Source: Annulohypoxylon bovei var. microspora
Taxonomy: Eukaryota > Ascomycota > Sordariomycetes > Xylariales > Hypoxylaceae
Assembly (NCBI GenBank): GCA_022836615.1
Contig: MU405256.1
Span: 186,001-250,000, forward strand
Direction: 5' to 3'
DNA: 64,000 nt
Below, one piece after another: positions 25,785 through 36,333 of this stretch. The notes beneath the pieces are model-generated. The model was not told the DNA's origin. It saw only the letters and a program-made list of their open reading frames with translations, and searched no databases. How positions within the stretch are numbered: the stretch's first letter is position 1; each line of letters opens with the position of its first letter. The position numbers and the translations under genes are program-made.

Positions 25785-26933
25785 ATGTCCGCCGGCGTAG
25801 CGGTCTACACCTCGCCCCCGCTGGTCGTCGAGCAGCTGCTGCAGCTGTACCACCTCCCGCACGCGCTGCCGCTGCTGCGCCGCCTGCGGTTCGCGCGCTT
25901 CCCCGGCGGCATCACCGAGCACGCCCGCGTCCTGTTCGCCACGGTCTCGAGCCAGGACCTCATCCACGCGACCCCCGGCGAGGAGCCCTTCGCCGCCGCG
26001 TACCTGGACTTCTCGCGCGGCCCCGAGACCGAGATCTGGCTGTACGCGTCGCTGGAGCGCCGGCCCCAGGCGCTGGCCGCCTCCGCCTCCGCCTCCGCCT
26101 CCGCCTCTTCTGCTGATGGTAGGACGGGAGGGTGGGACGAGGCGGCGGCCGAGTGCGCGCGCCGCGTCCTCGAGGAGGTCAAGCGCCAGCGCGACACGTA
26201 CTGGCCCTCGCGCGCGGGAGTGTCCTACGTGTTCGCCGGCGCGCTGAGCGAGACGCTGCGGCTGGCGCTGCTGAACCAGGGCGTCGTGTTCGAGTCCGTC
26301 GACATCTTCGACAAGTGGGTATTCCGCCTCGACCGCCTGCCCGAGGTGCCGAGCCCGCTCGGGGAGGGCATGCGCTGGGAGAGCGTGAGGAAGGCCGATA
26401 TACCGCTTATGCTGTCGAGGAACAAGATTCATAGGACCGAGTATGTTATGTTATCTACGCTCCAACTCCAACTCCAACTCCAACTCCTTGTGCTTTTCTT
26501 TCATTTCCCTTTCTAATACGTAAGTACATGTAGACGGACTGTTACGCTACTGCCTAGTATGGCCGTCTATCGCGACGACGGAACGCCCGTTGCGTGGGTT
26601 TTTCTGGGCCCCGATTCCTCGCTGAGCAGCCTTCACTGCGAGGAGGAATGGCGCGGGAGAGGGTTTGCGAAGGCGGTGGCAGTTAAGATTTTCCGCGACC
26701 GCTTGAAGGATTATGACGACGATGGGCACTGCTGGGCGGACGTGGCGCCGGACAACCCCAAAAGCCAGAGGGTCTGCAAGAGTCTAGGCGGAAAAGTGGC
26801 TTGGACGGTATCGTGGTAAGTGTAACCATCCATATACATCATTGTTTCATTCCCTTTTATCTACCTAAGTATCGAGTAACTAACTATAATTAGGAGCAAA
26901 ATAGATCTAGACAAGACTTTTCCGACCCGATAG
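25785..26933 (+). CDS. GNAT-fold N-acyltransferase, GC-rich gene
   Basis: Predicted acyl-CoA-dependent N-acyltransferase; the substrate is unknown. Exons are 25785-26440, 26534-26815 and 26894-26933, giving 325 residues. The third exon is easily missed: a GTAAGT donor at 26816 overlaps an apparent TAA, and a CTAAC branch site plus TAG acceptor lead to a tail reading WSKIDLDKTF. The N-terminal 215 residues form a separate domain, as in two-domain glycine-N-acyltransferase-like (FR47) proteins. The C-terminal GNAT core has PVAWVFLG, SLHCEEEWRG and the acetyl-CoA-binding signature R259-G-R-G-F-A264. An Ala-Ser run at about residues 103-113 comes from a CTCCGC repeat, and intron 1 carries four CTCCAA units. 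Exon 1 is 70-80% GC in lines I counted, against about 57% in the next gene. It ends 52 bases from the convergent heme gene. Confidence 0.85.
26456..26488. repeat. Hexanucleotide CTCCAA repeat in the GNAT intron
   Basis: About four to five units of CTCCAA lie inside intron 1 (26441-26533) of the GNAT gene. Confidence 0.85.
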
Positions 26934-26985
26934 ATAGCTCGCTGATGAGTCTAGATAGAAGTACACTAGACTTTAAAATGCCCCT

Positions 26986-28212
26986 TTAGCTACTGGTTAA
27001 TCGCTTGATTTCTTCCAGATAGAATTTCAGATCATCCGGATTCACAAATGGCGTGATGCCGTGGCCTAAGTTGGCGATCCACCCCTTCTTGCCTCCTCCA
27101 AAGCCTTTGACCATCTCCTCTACCGTCTCAGATATGGATTCACGTGTGCCGTACAACACCCCGGGATCCGCATTTCCTTGAAGTACGATGCGTCTATTCC
27201 CTCGAATCTTGACGGCTTCGGCGGCTTCGATTTGCCAATCTAATCCTACAACATCGTAGCCTAGATTGCAAACCGAGTCTAGAGCGTAGTTGGCCCCTTT
27301 TGGGAAGACGATCATAGGCACGGGTTCCAAGCCCAGCTCTGTCAACCTCTTTGGTAGATACTTCGAGATATAAGCCAGGTAAGGTTCGCTGAACTTCTTG
27401 AAGGTCGAGGGCGATAACTCGCCTGCCCACGAATCGAAAACTTGGATCATCTGAGCTCCTGCTTGGACTTGTAGCGCCAGATGCTCGACGCAGACCTCTG
27501 ATATCTTTTGAAGCATGGCTTTGGCCTCTTCGGGATACCGGTATATCCACTTTTTGCTCTCGATGAAGAGCTTCGTCCCTCCACCCTCGACCATGTAGCA
27601 GAAGAGAGTCCAGGGAGCGCCGCAGAAGCCAATTAACGGTACGCGGCCCTTTAGCTTCTTCCTCGTCAATGTCACGGCCTTGTAAACGTAACCCAGCTCA
27701 GCCGCAACATCTACATCCTTGCTGAGAACCTTGGCGTATTGTCCGTCATCGGGCGACTTCAAGGGGTCCGGAAAATGCGGCCCCTTCTTCTCTACCATCT
27801 CGACGACCATCCCCAAAGCCTGGGGTATCACGAGGATGTCGGAGAAGATGATAGAGGCATCTAGCAAGCCGGCAAAGCGCTCAATGGGCTGCAAAGTCAA
27901 GGTCGAGGCGATTTCGGGATTGCGGCAGACCTCGAAGAAGTCCCGGTTTCCCTTTGCCTCATGGTATTCCGGTAGGTACCGACCGGCTAATGGTGAAATT
28001 AATGGTCAACTCTTTCGCTGAGTTAGATCGACTATATATACCTTGACGCATGATCCATACTGGAGCGCGCTCTACATCTTCACCTATATCATGCCACAAA
28101 CACTCAAGTTAGTCTATAGCCTCAAAATATCCATGATGATAATAGAATGACACACACCTCGTGCCGCCCTTAAGACTAAATCATTGGTCAATGGTTCAAA
28201 ATTGTGAGCCAT
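26986..28212 (-). CDS. hem12: Uroporphyrinogen decarboxylase
   Basis: Converts uroporphyrinogen III to coproporphyrinogen III by removing four acetate carboxyls, the fifth step of cytosolic heme synthesis. Exons are 28212-28158, 28083-28042 and 27986-26986, giving 365 residues, close to the yeast enzyme. Intron phases agree and the splice sites are GGTGTG, GGTATA and TAG. Family signatures are plain: PVWIMRQAGRYLPEY at residues 26-40 with the two substrate-binding arginines (R31, R35), IIFSDILVIPQALG with the catalytic aspartate, GFCGAPWTLFCYMVEGGG, FDSWAG, VFPKGA, LQGNADPGVLYG, and ANLGHGITP with the conserved histidine. No key residue is missing. The gene converges on the GNAT gene and diverges from the 679-residue gene across a 424-bp shared upstream region. 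No control by iron or heme can be read from the sequence. Confidence 0.97.
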
Positions 28213-28636
28213 GTTAGTTGATATGTGTGACTAAGAATTTAGTTGAAGGTGAGAGGTGAGAGGTGGGATGTAGAAGAAGCTGTCAAGTATGTAGCTACCC
28301 TATTGCTAGGGGTAGCTCTAGTGGTGGGATGAACCAGAGCAGCGGGGTTCACGGAATACGGAAAGTGCGCATGTGGGGACAATAATTGGAATTGGACCAA
28401 TAGAATTGCCTCAATTAATTTTACGCGAAGTTCAACTTTCTACGCCAATTTTCAATTTCACTTATCGGAGGCTTCAAAAATTTAACCTCCATCTCTACCT
28501 GGGTACTGGATTGGGTGCCTACAGATGTGCCTAAGGCTTGGAATGGTCTAATTAGGACCGTCAAATTACTTATGATCGAGAGGAGGATTTGTACTCCCTA
28601 TAATCCTCCTCTTTCCTCCTCTTCCCTCCTTTATCC
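28213..28636. promoter_or_regulatory. Shared divergent promoter region, hem12 and the 679-residue gene
   Basis: These 424 bases separate two divergent start codons. CCAAT-type boxes occur in both orientations near 28385-28402 (ATTGG, then CCAAT on the plus strand), and a pyrimidine-rich tract of CCTCCTCTT repeats (28600-28635) abuts the plus-strand ATG. Transcription starts are not visible; the promoter role is inferred from position. Confidence 0.55.
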
Positions 28637-30676
28637 ATGACTCCCGCCCTGGCCTCGCAATGCCGCCGTGCCACCCAACGTCACCTCTGCTCCCATATCA
28701 ATGCTACATGGCTCCCAGAGGCCCTCACTGCGATATTTGAGCGCTACTACGTTATCTCAAGGATATATGCTCGATATGGCTCCTCTGTTCCGGGTCCGAT
28801 GGAGAATAGGAGGCGCATGGGGAAAAGACAGATGGGAGAGCTTAGCTTTGGGCAGTCTCACTCGGCCTCGCCATTATGGGCACTCGAAAATCTAGCCGAT
28901 CTTACACAATGGAAATGGGAGTCACCGTTACCATCGGATGCATTACATCGACGAGGCCGAGATGAGGGAGGAAGTTTGGTGCCAGCCATGTGGAACTGGG
29001 TTGCTGGACATACTGGTTCGGCTCCTGATATAGCCTTGGACGACGCAGGGGATCACTTGACACATACGCCAGATCTTGCAGAACAACCTCTGCCAAAAAT
29101 AGTTTGGGATGCCCAAACTAGTCCATTAGTAGTCATCGAAACCGGGCTCGACCTTTTATTTCGCGATTTATCATATTCTACGACAAGGACAACGCCCAAT
29201 TTCACGGAATTCTGCCATATTTGGAGAGAATCCTTGGCTAATGGTCTTTTCTCCGGCGAGACTGTCTGCTCCGTAATAGATGGCATCCAGGATGGGCTCG
29301 CCATACTGCAGTCGGACACCGTGAAGTCTTTAGAACGGAAAATAGGCGATCAAATTATTCTGCGCCTACTTACTACAACATCCGTGGGGTTATCTAGTAG
29401 CGGTACGCACAGACCTGACTATTTCGACTGCTCCGTTTGGAATGATATCATGCAAAGAATTTCGAAGCTACAGATGAACACTCTTCGCGCCTTCACAGGG
29501 TCTATGGCCAATATACCGGACCATCACTTAGGTGACATGTCTACATCTATACTGGCAAATTTGAATGCCTATTTGCTAGCTTCGGGACGTGAGAGGAAGC
29601 GTTCATCGTTGATCCGCCAAGCTAATAAGATGGCCAACCCTTTGAGTCGACTTAACCTAGCCAATCATTCCCAAATACTAGAAAGTAGTACCCGGCTTGT
29701 GTTGGATTATATGGCGTCGGAGGGCCTCGATCACTCTCAAATACGTTATGGCTGGCTGCAACTTTTAGCTAGGCTACCACGCGTAGATTTCAGCTACTTG
29801 GCAGAAGTGTGTTGCACTCTTGAAACCGGAAAAGATATCGAACCTCTTTCGAACAGAGAGATTTGCGAGATGTATCAAGCTAGACATCGATCTTCAATTA
29901 TTGATGCACCAACGGTGAGCAATATGCTCGCAGAAGATATACAAGGCTATGACGACTCGCGGTTCTACGGTTTATTCAACCTAGCCTTGTGGCGAACCGG
30001 GCAATTCCACCATGTTAGAGGCCTTTGTAAGTTCCTCGAGAAACTCGGCCGAGAACAAGATATCATGCGTCTCGCGAGAGGATTCCAGAATCTTGTGAAG
30101 AACGAAGCGAGTTCCCTGGCAAAAATCTGTATCGGAGGACGCCAGCCTCTACTGGCTCTGGAAATTATTGGTCTCTACGAGAAGAGTAGAACCGTCTCTA
30201 AGAACTTCTGGAATTCTAAATTTTCAACCGAGGCCTTGAAACTCATGACAGAATGTCCGTCCCTAAGACAAATTGGTGTTCTATCAGCGTTGGGGTTAAA
30301 GTATCTGCGAAGCAAAAGACGAAGGCGCTACGAGCTTCTTACAAAGCGTCAAATTCTAAAGGCAACTAAAGCAGCAAGAGCATTTGCCGTTTCGCCGATC
30401 ATCTCTCGGAGGATTTCCCTGACCCTAATTACACGTTGCATTAATTATCTTCAGAGAAGTCCGAGTGCTGTAATACCAACATCAGTCTTGCGAGCTCTAT
30501 TCCACATTGTCACGAGGGATCTCGCGGATGGCGGGCTAGGTAGAATTACCCGTATACGATGGGTTTTGGCTTTGCTAGACAAACAAGTCGGCCGCGATAG
30601 GATGATACGGATAGGGCTGGGTCTCAAGAAGTGGAGAGAACTTAATTCCCGGCGTCGCCGTCGCAAAATCAGATGA
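28637..30676 (+). CDS. Uncharacterised 679-residue protein
   Basis: A single uninterrupted 679-codon frame that I do not recognise. The first 60 residues are Arg-rich with few acidic residues, which could act as a mitochondrial presequence. The rest alternates Leu-rich amphipathic stretches with Arg/Lys, suggesting an all-helical, possibly repeat-type fold. The C-terminus is strongly basic (RITRIRWVLALLDKQ, then a run of Arg and Lys to the stop). There is no transmembrane segment, zinc motif or nucleotide-binding loop. The ATG sits just after a pyrimidine-rich tract. Between 28668 and 28895 a second open frame overlaps, so the N-terminal 80 residues are the least certain part and a small intron there cannot be excluded. 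It is likely a real gene because of the long frame, the non-repetitive protein composition and the divergent promoter with hem12. Confidence 0.75.
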   Translation: MTPALASQCRRATQRHLCSHINATWLPEALTAIFERYYVISRIYARYGSSVPGPMENRRRMGKRQMGELSFGQSHSASPLWALENLADLTQWKWESPLPSDALHRRGRDEGGSLVPAMWNWVAGHTGSAPDIALDDAGDHLTHTPDLAEQPLPKIVWDAQTSPLVVIETGLDLLFRDLSYSTTRTTPNFTEFCHIWRESLANGLFSGETVCSVIDGIQDGLAILQSDTVKSLERKIGDQIILRLLTTTSVGLSSSGTHRPDYFDCSVWNDIMQRISKLQMNTLRAFTGSMANIPDHHLGDMSTSILANLNAYLLASGRERKRSSLIRQANKMANPLSRLNLANHSQILESSTRLVLDYMASEGLDHSQIRYGWLQLLARLPRVDFSYLAEVCCTLETGKDIEPLSNREICEMYQARHRSSIIDAPTVSNMLAEDIQGYDDSRFYGLFNLALWRTGQFHHVRGLCKFLEKLGREQDIMRLARGFQNLVKNEASSLAKICIGGRQPLLALEIIGLYEKSRTVSKNFWNSKFSTEALKLMTECPSLRQIGVLSALGLKYLRSKRRRRYELLTKRQILKATKAARAFAVSPIISRRISLTLITRCINYLQRSPSAVIPTSVLRALFHIVTRDLADGGLGRITRIRWVLALLDKQVGRDRMIRIGLGLKKWRELNSRRRRRKIR

Positions 30677-32572
30677 GGCGCCGGCCGAAGTTGGAATAGC
30701 TTAAAAAAAGAGTTCGGCTGCTGGCTCATCCGTCAGATGAGGGCCGACTGATACAGACCGACGATGATCTTTAGATCTGAAGCTTGTTCTACACGCGCTC
30801 ACGCCGGGACCCATAATTGGAATATGAAGAATACATACCTACTCAGCCGGACAAGAAAGCCTTGTCGGTATCACAAGCAAAGTGCTATGAGCTACGTAAT
30901 ACTCGACTGATTCTATCCGGGCTCGCTTCTTAAAATATCGAAAGGGAGGCTGTGATTGGTATCTCACGCCTGCTTAAGGTTTTTCGTTGGAAAGAGTTGA
31001 GCTTATTATTACATTACCATCGGTTACACGGCAGTTAGGATGCCCAGACATGACGGACTGGTGTTAGCCCCCCCTATGTGCCCCCTAGATATTTGTCCTA
31101 GGGCTTTGGGTGCCGGGTGTTGGGGGCGGGCTAGCAATATTAACTCTATGTGACGAAGGATTCGATAGGGATGAGGGGGCTAAGGGGGGGATTATGGGGG
31201 TTATGTCAAATGCATGTGGTCTAATTCGGCTCTACTTTGAGATTATTCGCTTATTGTATATCCTTAGAGGATAGTCGAAAGCGCCGAATAAGGCTAAGTA
31301 CCCAGGTATTCAACGCACTGTAAACTTGTGACAAGCCATATACAGAATCATACAGGATCAGGAAAGGAGTCAGCGATCGAATCTGTCGATTTCTTGATTA
31401 GGTAGCTGCAAATAGTTAGCTCTGATTTTGCGCATAAGGTTATTCCTTGAGCTCTTTCCCCGTTTACTCGGGTAGCTTACCCGGGGAGCTGGTCGGGACA
31501 CTGCCTAATCACGTCGATCCACTAAATTCAATGCTCGTTACAGTACCGGTAGGTAACTGTTAACTGTTATGTAACTGCTAAAGATTAAAGATACTTATAT
31601 ACTTTTTAAGGTTCGTATAACTTGAAGTGTACAAAGTACTATGTACAATACTTTCCTAGATGGGCAGGATGGGGTCGGTGTCTGAGTGTCTCAGGGCTTA
31701 AGTAGCTACAGCCCGGTATGGGATGGGATGTAGCTGGAAACCGTCCCTCATTTGTAAGGCATAAGGCAGGCACAAGACAGAAGAGAGAGAGGAAACAGCC
31801 CCACTACTGCGCGCCTCTCAATGTATGAGGTAGGTGCTCCAGAATCTTTCCTTTCCTTTCCCTTTCCTTTCAAGTTTTTTCTCTCTTCCTCTCCCCATGT
31901 CATTTCGTCTACCTAGTTATCAATGATGGGGGGATAGGTAGCCTTGTTTACGTAGTTGTCTTTTTCTCTCTCATAACTCACTCACTCCACCCTCCACCCC
32001 CGACTCGCTAGATACCCTGCGATTATTCGTGGGTGTTCCCGACATGCAGCAGCAGTATCAGCAGCGAAGGTGGTCATATAACTCTGCCGCTTTCATCCAT
32101 GGACGTTAATTGCATGCAAGGGAGCCCACGGGATCGGTACCTATATTACTACCCCCCTTCGACGTACAGAATCCACCGAATCCACCTGGGTTGTCCCAAT
32201 ACCGCAGAGACGTATATCCAGATGCCGGCGCTGATCGGGTTCTGATCTGATGCCATATAATAGAGCAAGCTCACCACACCTTAAGAACAACTCATTTACG
32301 CCCGTATCTTTACCATATTGTATCGAAGAGAATCCTGCGAATACCCATCAAGCGAAAGAACAAAATAAGTTGGTCCAGGCGCCCAATTAGCCAATACCAA
32401 TATCCCCGACGCTTTGGGTGAGATCTGACATGAAATCTGGGGGGCTAGATGGACCTATGAGATCGAGGCGACGATCCACCAGGCGGCGTCGGCGCATTAG
32501 TAGGGCTCGTAAAGTCCTGAACAACCCCGAAGAATTCCGGTCGCTACTCTACCACAGCACCGCTCCTTAACC
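30677..32572. other. 1.9-kb spacer with G-rich and C-rich runs
   Basis: No gene is supported. A cluster of C-runs at 31068-31085 is followed by G-runs at 31110-31200, including a candidate G-quadruplex. A pyrimidine tract of CCTTT units covers about 31845-31900. From 31900 onward the sequence looks like a promoter and leader for the Zn(II)2Cys6 gene. The small frame at 32033-32245 carries no motif. Confidence 0.5.
31168..31200 (+). other. Candidate G-quadruplex
   Basis: Four G-runs of 3, 5, 7 and 5 bases are separated by loops ATGA, CTAA and ATTAT. This fits the standard G3+ with loops of 1-7 rule. It lies about 500 bases past the stop of the 679-residue gene and 1.4 kb before the next gene. 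Function is unknown. Confidence 0.75.
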
Positions 32573-35401
32573 ATGGAACAAACCGACCACGTGGCCGGCT
32601 TAGACCCGGAAGCTCATTCGCGGTCCGCCTGGCAGACGAAGCCTATCCGCCGGCGCAATCGCATGATTAATAGGTGAGATATGTTCCGCTACCATGTATC
32701 TAGACCGGGAATAAATGAAAACCCACGAGACGGCTATACGCATTTTTATCTCCAGCTTATCTAATATCATCATCCTTCTCCTCGTTGATACAAAGTACCG
32801 AAGCTAACTCCTAAGCGCGGAGAGTGCTTTAGAAACAATAGTCGATTTCCCGGTACCTAGGTCTAGACCTTTCCGGTAGATCGATGTTTTGTTTCTTTGC
32901 GCCCCGTTCGTAAAGTTGTTTAGAATGTCGAAGAAGAAAATTAAAGTGCTCCAAGACAAGCCCTTCATGCACAAACTGCATCAAGGCCGGCCGGGACTGT
33001 CTGTATATAGGCCCCCGCTTAGATGAGGCCAGTCAGATGCGCCTGGCTGAAATTAAGGAGAAGCAAGGAACCCTTGAGCGAGAGCTCGAGCGGGATGTCG
33101 CGAAGTCTACGACTTCGAAGAACACATTACAACAACGCATCCTAGCCGATGATATTGTAGGCGACTTCGATGAGGAGCGTGACCTGGAGGCCACACCCCT
33201 CGCAACATTAGACGTGACTTACGAGGACGATGTCGACGGGGCAGGCGATATGATCGACCTGGGGATCCAGATAGGGAAAATGCGCATTACTGAAAGGATA
33301 GGTGGACTGTCACGACCTAGGATATCGGAAGAGGTATGAAATGGACTATGAATCATGGGCAAGACCTCCCTACTCACAAGATGAACTACAGATAGCGGCA
33401 GGTATATCAGGGTCACAACCTCCGGGCCCACAACCTCCTTCACATGGAGGCCAGACACCTGGAATTGACGACCTACCCGACTTCCTCAAGCCGGGAGATC
33501 AATACATCGTGCCAACTAGTGGGTTCTTCTTTGGTCAGTTAGGGGAACCGCCAACCATCCTCCAGTTCTTGCCATATAGGACCGCCGCAGATCGGCTGAT
33601 GAAACAGTACTTCATTTCCGTTCACCCAATTGCTCCTTGCGCCCACCGACCATCGTTAGAAGCTATTTACACGACTTTCTGGGAAGAGATAAACGCAGGG
33701 TTTGAACCCCGACCTTCGATGCAAGCCATGATATTTGGGGCTATGTTCAGTGGTGCTGTCAGTATAGATGAGAACACCGTGTTTCCTGAGTTGGCTGGGT
33801 ATCCAAGAGCGAACTGGGTTGCCAGCCTCAAACTGGGTACCGAGACCGCCCTCAGTAAAGCAAACTTTCTGCGTACTACTAAGGTGGAAACGATGCAGGC
33901 GTTTATTATGTACATGGTGAGTCAAGCCACCCCTGAATACGCTACAGTACTAACTTGGCGAAAGATTCCCTTGTGTAGAGGTGAGGTATCGAGAGCCCAT
34001 TCGGTACTCGTCGGTGCTGCAGCACGGATGGCTGAGTGCATGGGTTTACACCGTGACGGAGATGCATATGGTCTCACGCCCCTCGAAACGCATGTTCGTC
34101 GTTTGATATGGCACCAACTATGCTTCCTTGATATTCGGACTTGTGAAGCTCAGGGGCCAAAGCCAGTTATCAGGAGAGATGACTACGATACAAAGTTACC
34201 TATAAATTGCAACGAAGATGAACTTACGCACGCAGTTTCACCGCCGGAGGCGTCAGATGAGTGGACTACTAACACACTTACTTTAATTCGGTTTGAGATT
34301 AACGAGATGATGCGTATTATATGGATCGATAGACGGAGGCTTGAGACCCACCGGACCACGCTGACAGCCGTGCTCACTAAAATCGAAAATTTCCGTAGGA
34401 GAATGTCAGAGAAATACGACCACCTCCTGGATGTTACACAGCCTATACAAAGATACGCCAAATGCGTCATGTATTTATTGACATATCGCCTACACGTCAT
34501 GGTCCTTCACCCCTACCACTCTAACGCCGCCAACCCGATGCCTCCACGGCTAAACCAACTCCTCATCACATCCGGCATTATGATCGTCGAGCTTGCGATT
34601 CAACTCGAGACCAATCCAATTTTTCACGAATGGGCATGGTATCTGGGTGCCTTCTTCCAATACCAGGTTGCGCTGTTGCTAGCAACTGAGGTTTACTTTC
34701 GCCCACAGTCTCGCGAGGCAGATCGGATATGGTCATGCTTAGACTACGTCTTCAGCATGGACCGAAGACTACCGCCCGAAGCCAAGGCTATACAACTTCT
34801 TTCGGAAATACAGGGCAAGACAGCGGTATATATGCGCATGCGGAAGATGCGTGGGCCAACAAGTCTCTCGCGGGCCGCGCCCGGGCAAAACGCCGTTGCA
34901 GGAACCGGGAAATCGGCCCCGGCTGTGCAGAATCATAGTCGACAGCCGCCTATGGGAATACCACACGACGTGCCCAAGGTTGAGCCGGGGTATACTCCTC
35001 CACTTCCTCCCGGCCCCCCAGTACCACAGCCGCAAATGGTTTTTGCTGGTGTTTCTGACGGGCAAGTGTTATGGAGCTTACCGCCGAATCACTCGAGCCC
35101 GGGAAGTAGTGAATCGTCGAACGCAGATCAAGGGGGGCAGAGAGTTGCTATGTCGGCGGTAAGGGGAGGGACGGGAACGGCGCAGGGTAGTATCATGGAT
35201 ACTATTGATTGGGTATGTTCCTCGATATTTTGAATAACCTTTCTTTTGTCGTGTCTATAGCAATATCTAGTTTGACTTGTATGCTTACCTCAGATCTAGG
35301 ATACCATCAACAATCTCTTTCCCAACGATCCGCAAACGGGCGGGCTGAGTATACATGGGTTTCACGATCCCAATTTCACCATTGCGAGTTGGAGTGGTTA
35401 A
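32573..35401 (+). CDS. Zn(II)2Cys6 transcription factor with fungal-specific middle domain
   Basis: Predicted nuclear, DNA-binding regulator; its targets are unknown. Exons are 32573-32673, 32916-33333, 33392-35212 and 35300-35401, giving 813 residues. The zinc cluster has cysteines at 35, 38, 45, 52, 55 and 62, the canonical CX2CX6CX6CX2CX6C spacing, preceded by a basic RRRNR stretch. Intron 1 (242 nt) interrupts the codon just before the first zinc cysteine. The acceptor is AAAG at 32915, because a later TTTAG would lose the first cysteine and shift frame. A short coiled-coil-like linker (residues 78-105) and an acidic stretch follow. The fungal-specific domain spans roughly 230-560, with AHRPSLEAIYTTFW, RAHSVLVGAAARMAECMGLH and VRRLIWHQLCFLDIRT. 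The last 150 residues are Pro/Gly/Ser-rich, ending in a short exon reading IHGFHDPNFTIASW. Confidence 0.92.
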
Positions 35402-36333
35402 AAAGATAAGATATCAAGCGGGTTTATTTCGGTTCCATCTCAACTCAAAAAATTTAGACGACGATATGAAGCAATTCGCGATAAGGATTTGAGCACGATG
35501 ATCTGTATATGGGTAGAAAAGGTACGAAGTATAACGAGACACGGAGACGAAGGAATATATACCACTATAAAATTCTGACATTCGTTTGTTGTTAAGTCCG
35601 TATTACTAGTATTTACCTGACTTCGACTTTATAAAAGACCTTGGAGGCAACTATATCGTAGCTACCTAAGCTCCAGAATGAATGTTATGTCATGGCTAGA
35701 TGGGAACCCTTAAATATCTACGCACGGTCACAAGGAGCACATCACATTAGAGCAAGAAAGTAAGCATATGAGTAATAATAATAAATTTGGGTTTTGTATA
35801 ACTACACGTTCATCGAAACGAACAAGGAAAAATATTCTTAGGTCATGAGTCGTTAGCCGTGCTGCACATCCCGTTTCCCATCCCCCTCATTTTTCCCGCG
35901 ACATAAGGCGGGAGGCGAGGGGGAAAATTCCGACGTAGAAAAATCGTTCATTTGGGTATGATCGAAAGATGAGATGCGACGTGATCGTGGTCATCAAGAG
36001 TGGAAAAAATGGTTACCAATCCATGCAGTCGAGTGTAATGAGTCCAGTCAAGTAAAAAAAAAAACGCCGGCCAGGTATAATCGTCAACCTTCCATAAGAC
36101 CCCGATGAATTCTTTTTTGCAAGGCCAAACAATAAAACAAAAAGAGAAAAAAAAAATATGGTTCCGATGTGCCGGTTCCGCCTTTACCGCCTCATTAATG
36201 CGTACGTATTTACTACACCGTCACCTGGCCCCTGTCCTGCCTTGCCTTCCCCGGGCTTTCTTTTATTACTCCCCTCCGCGGCGTCCCCTTGCCGCTTCTT
36301 TCCTCTGTTGTTCCGCGAGGACGACGCCATCCT
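35402..36333. other. Convergent spacer between the transcription factor and lah
   Basis: No gene is supported. It holds A-rich tracts at about 36054-36063 and 36141-36157, and probably both 3' UTRs. Confidence 0.5.

Noticed and set aside
25671..26432. 253-codon antisense frame opposite the GNAT gene, plus other frames there
   Set aside because: High GC lowers stop frequency on all strands. The plus-strand frame has clear GNAT motifs and a consistent splice structure; the antisense reading is Arg/Gly/Ala low complexity.
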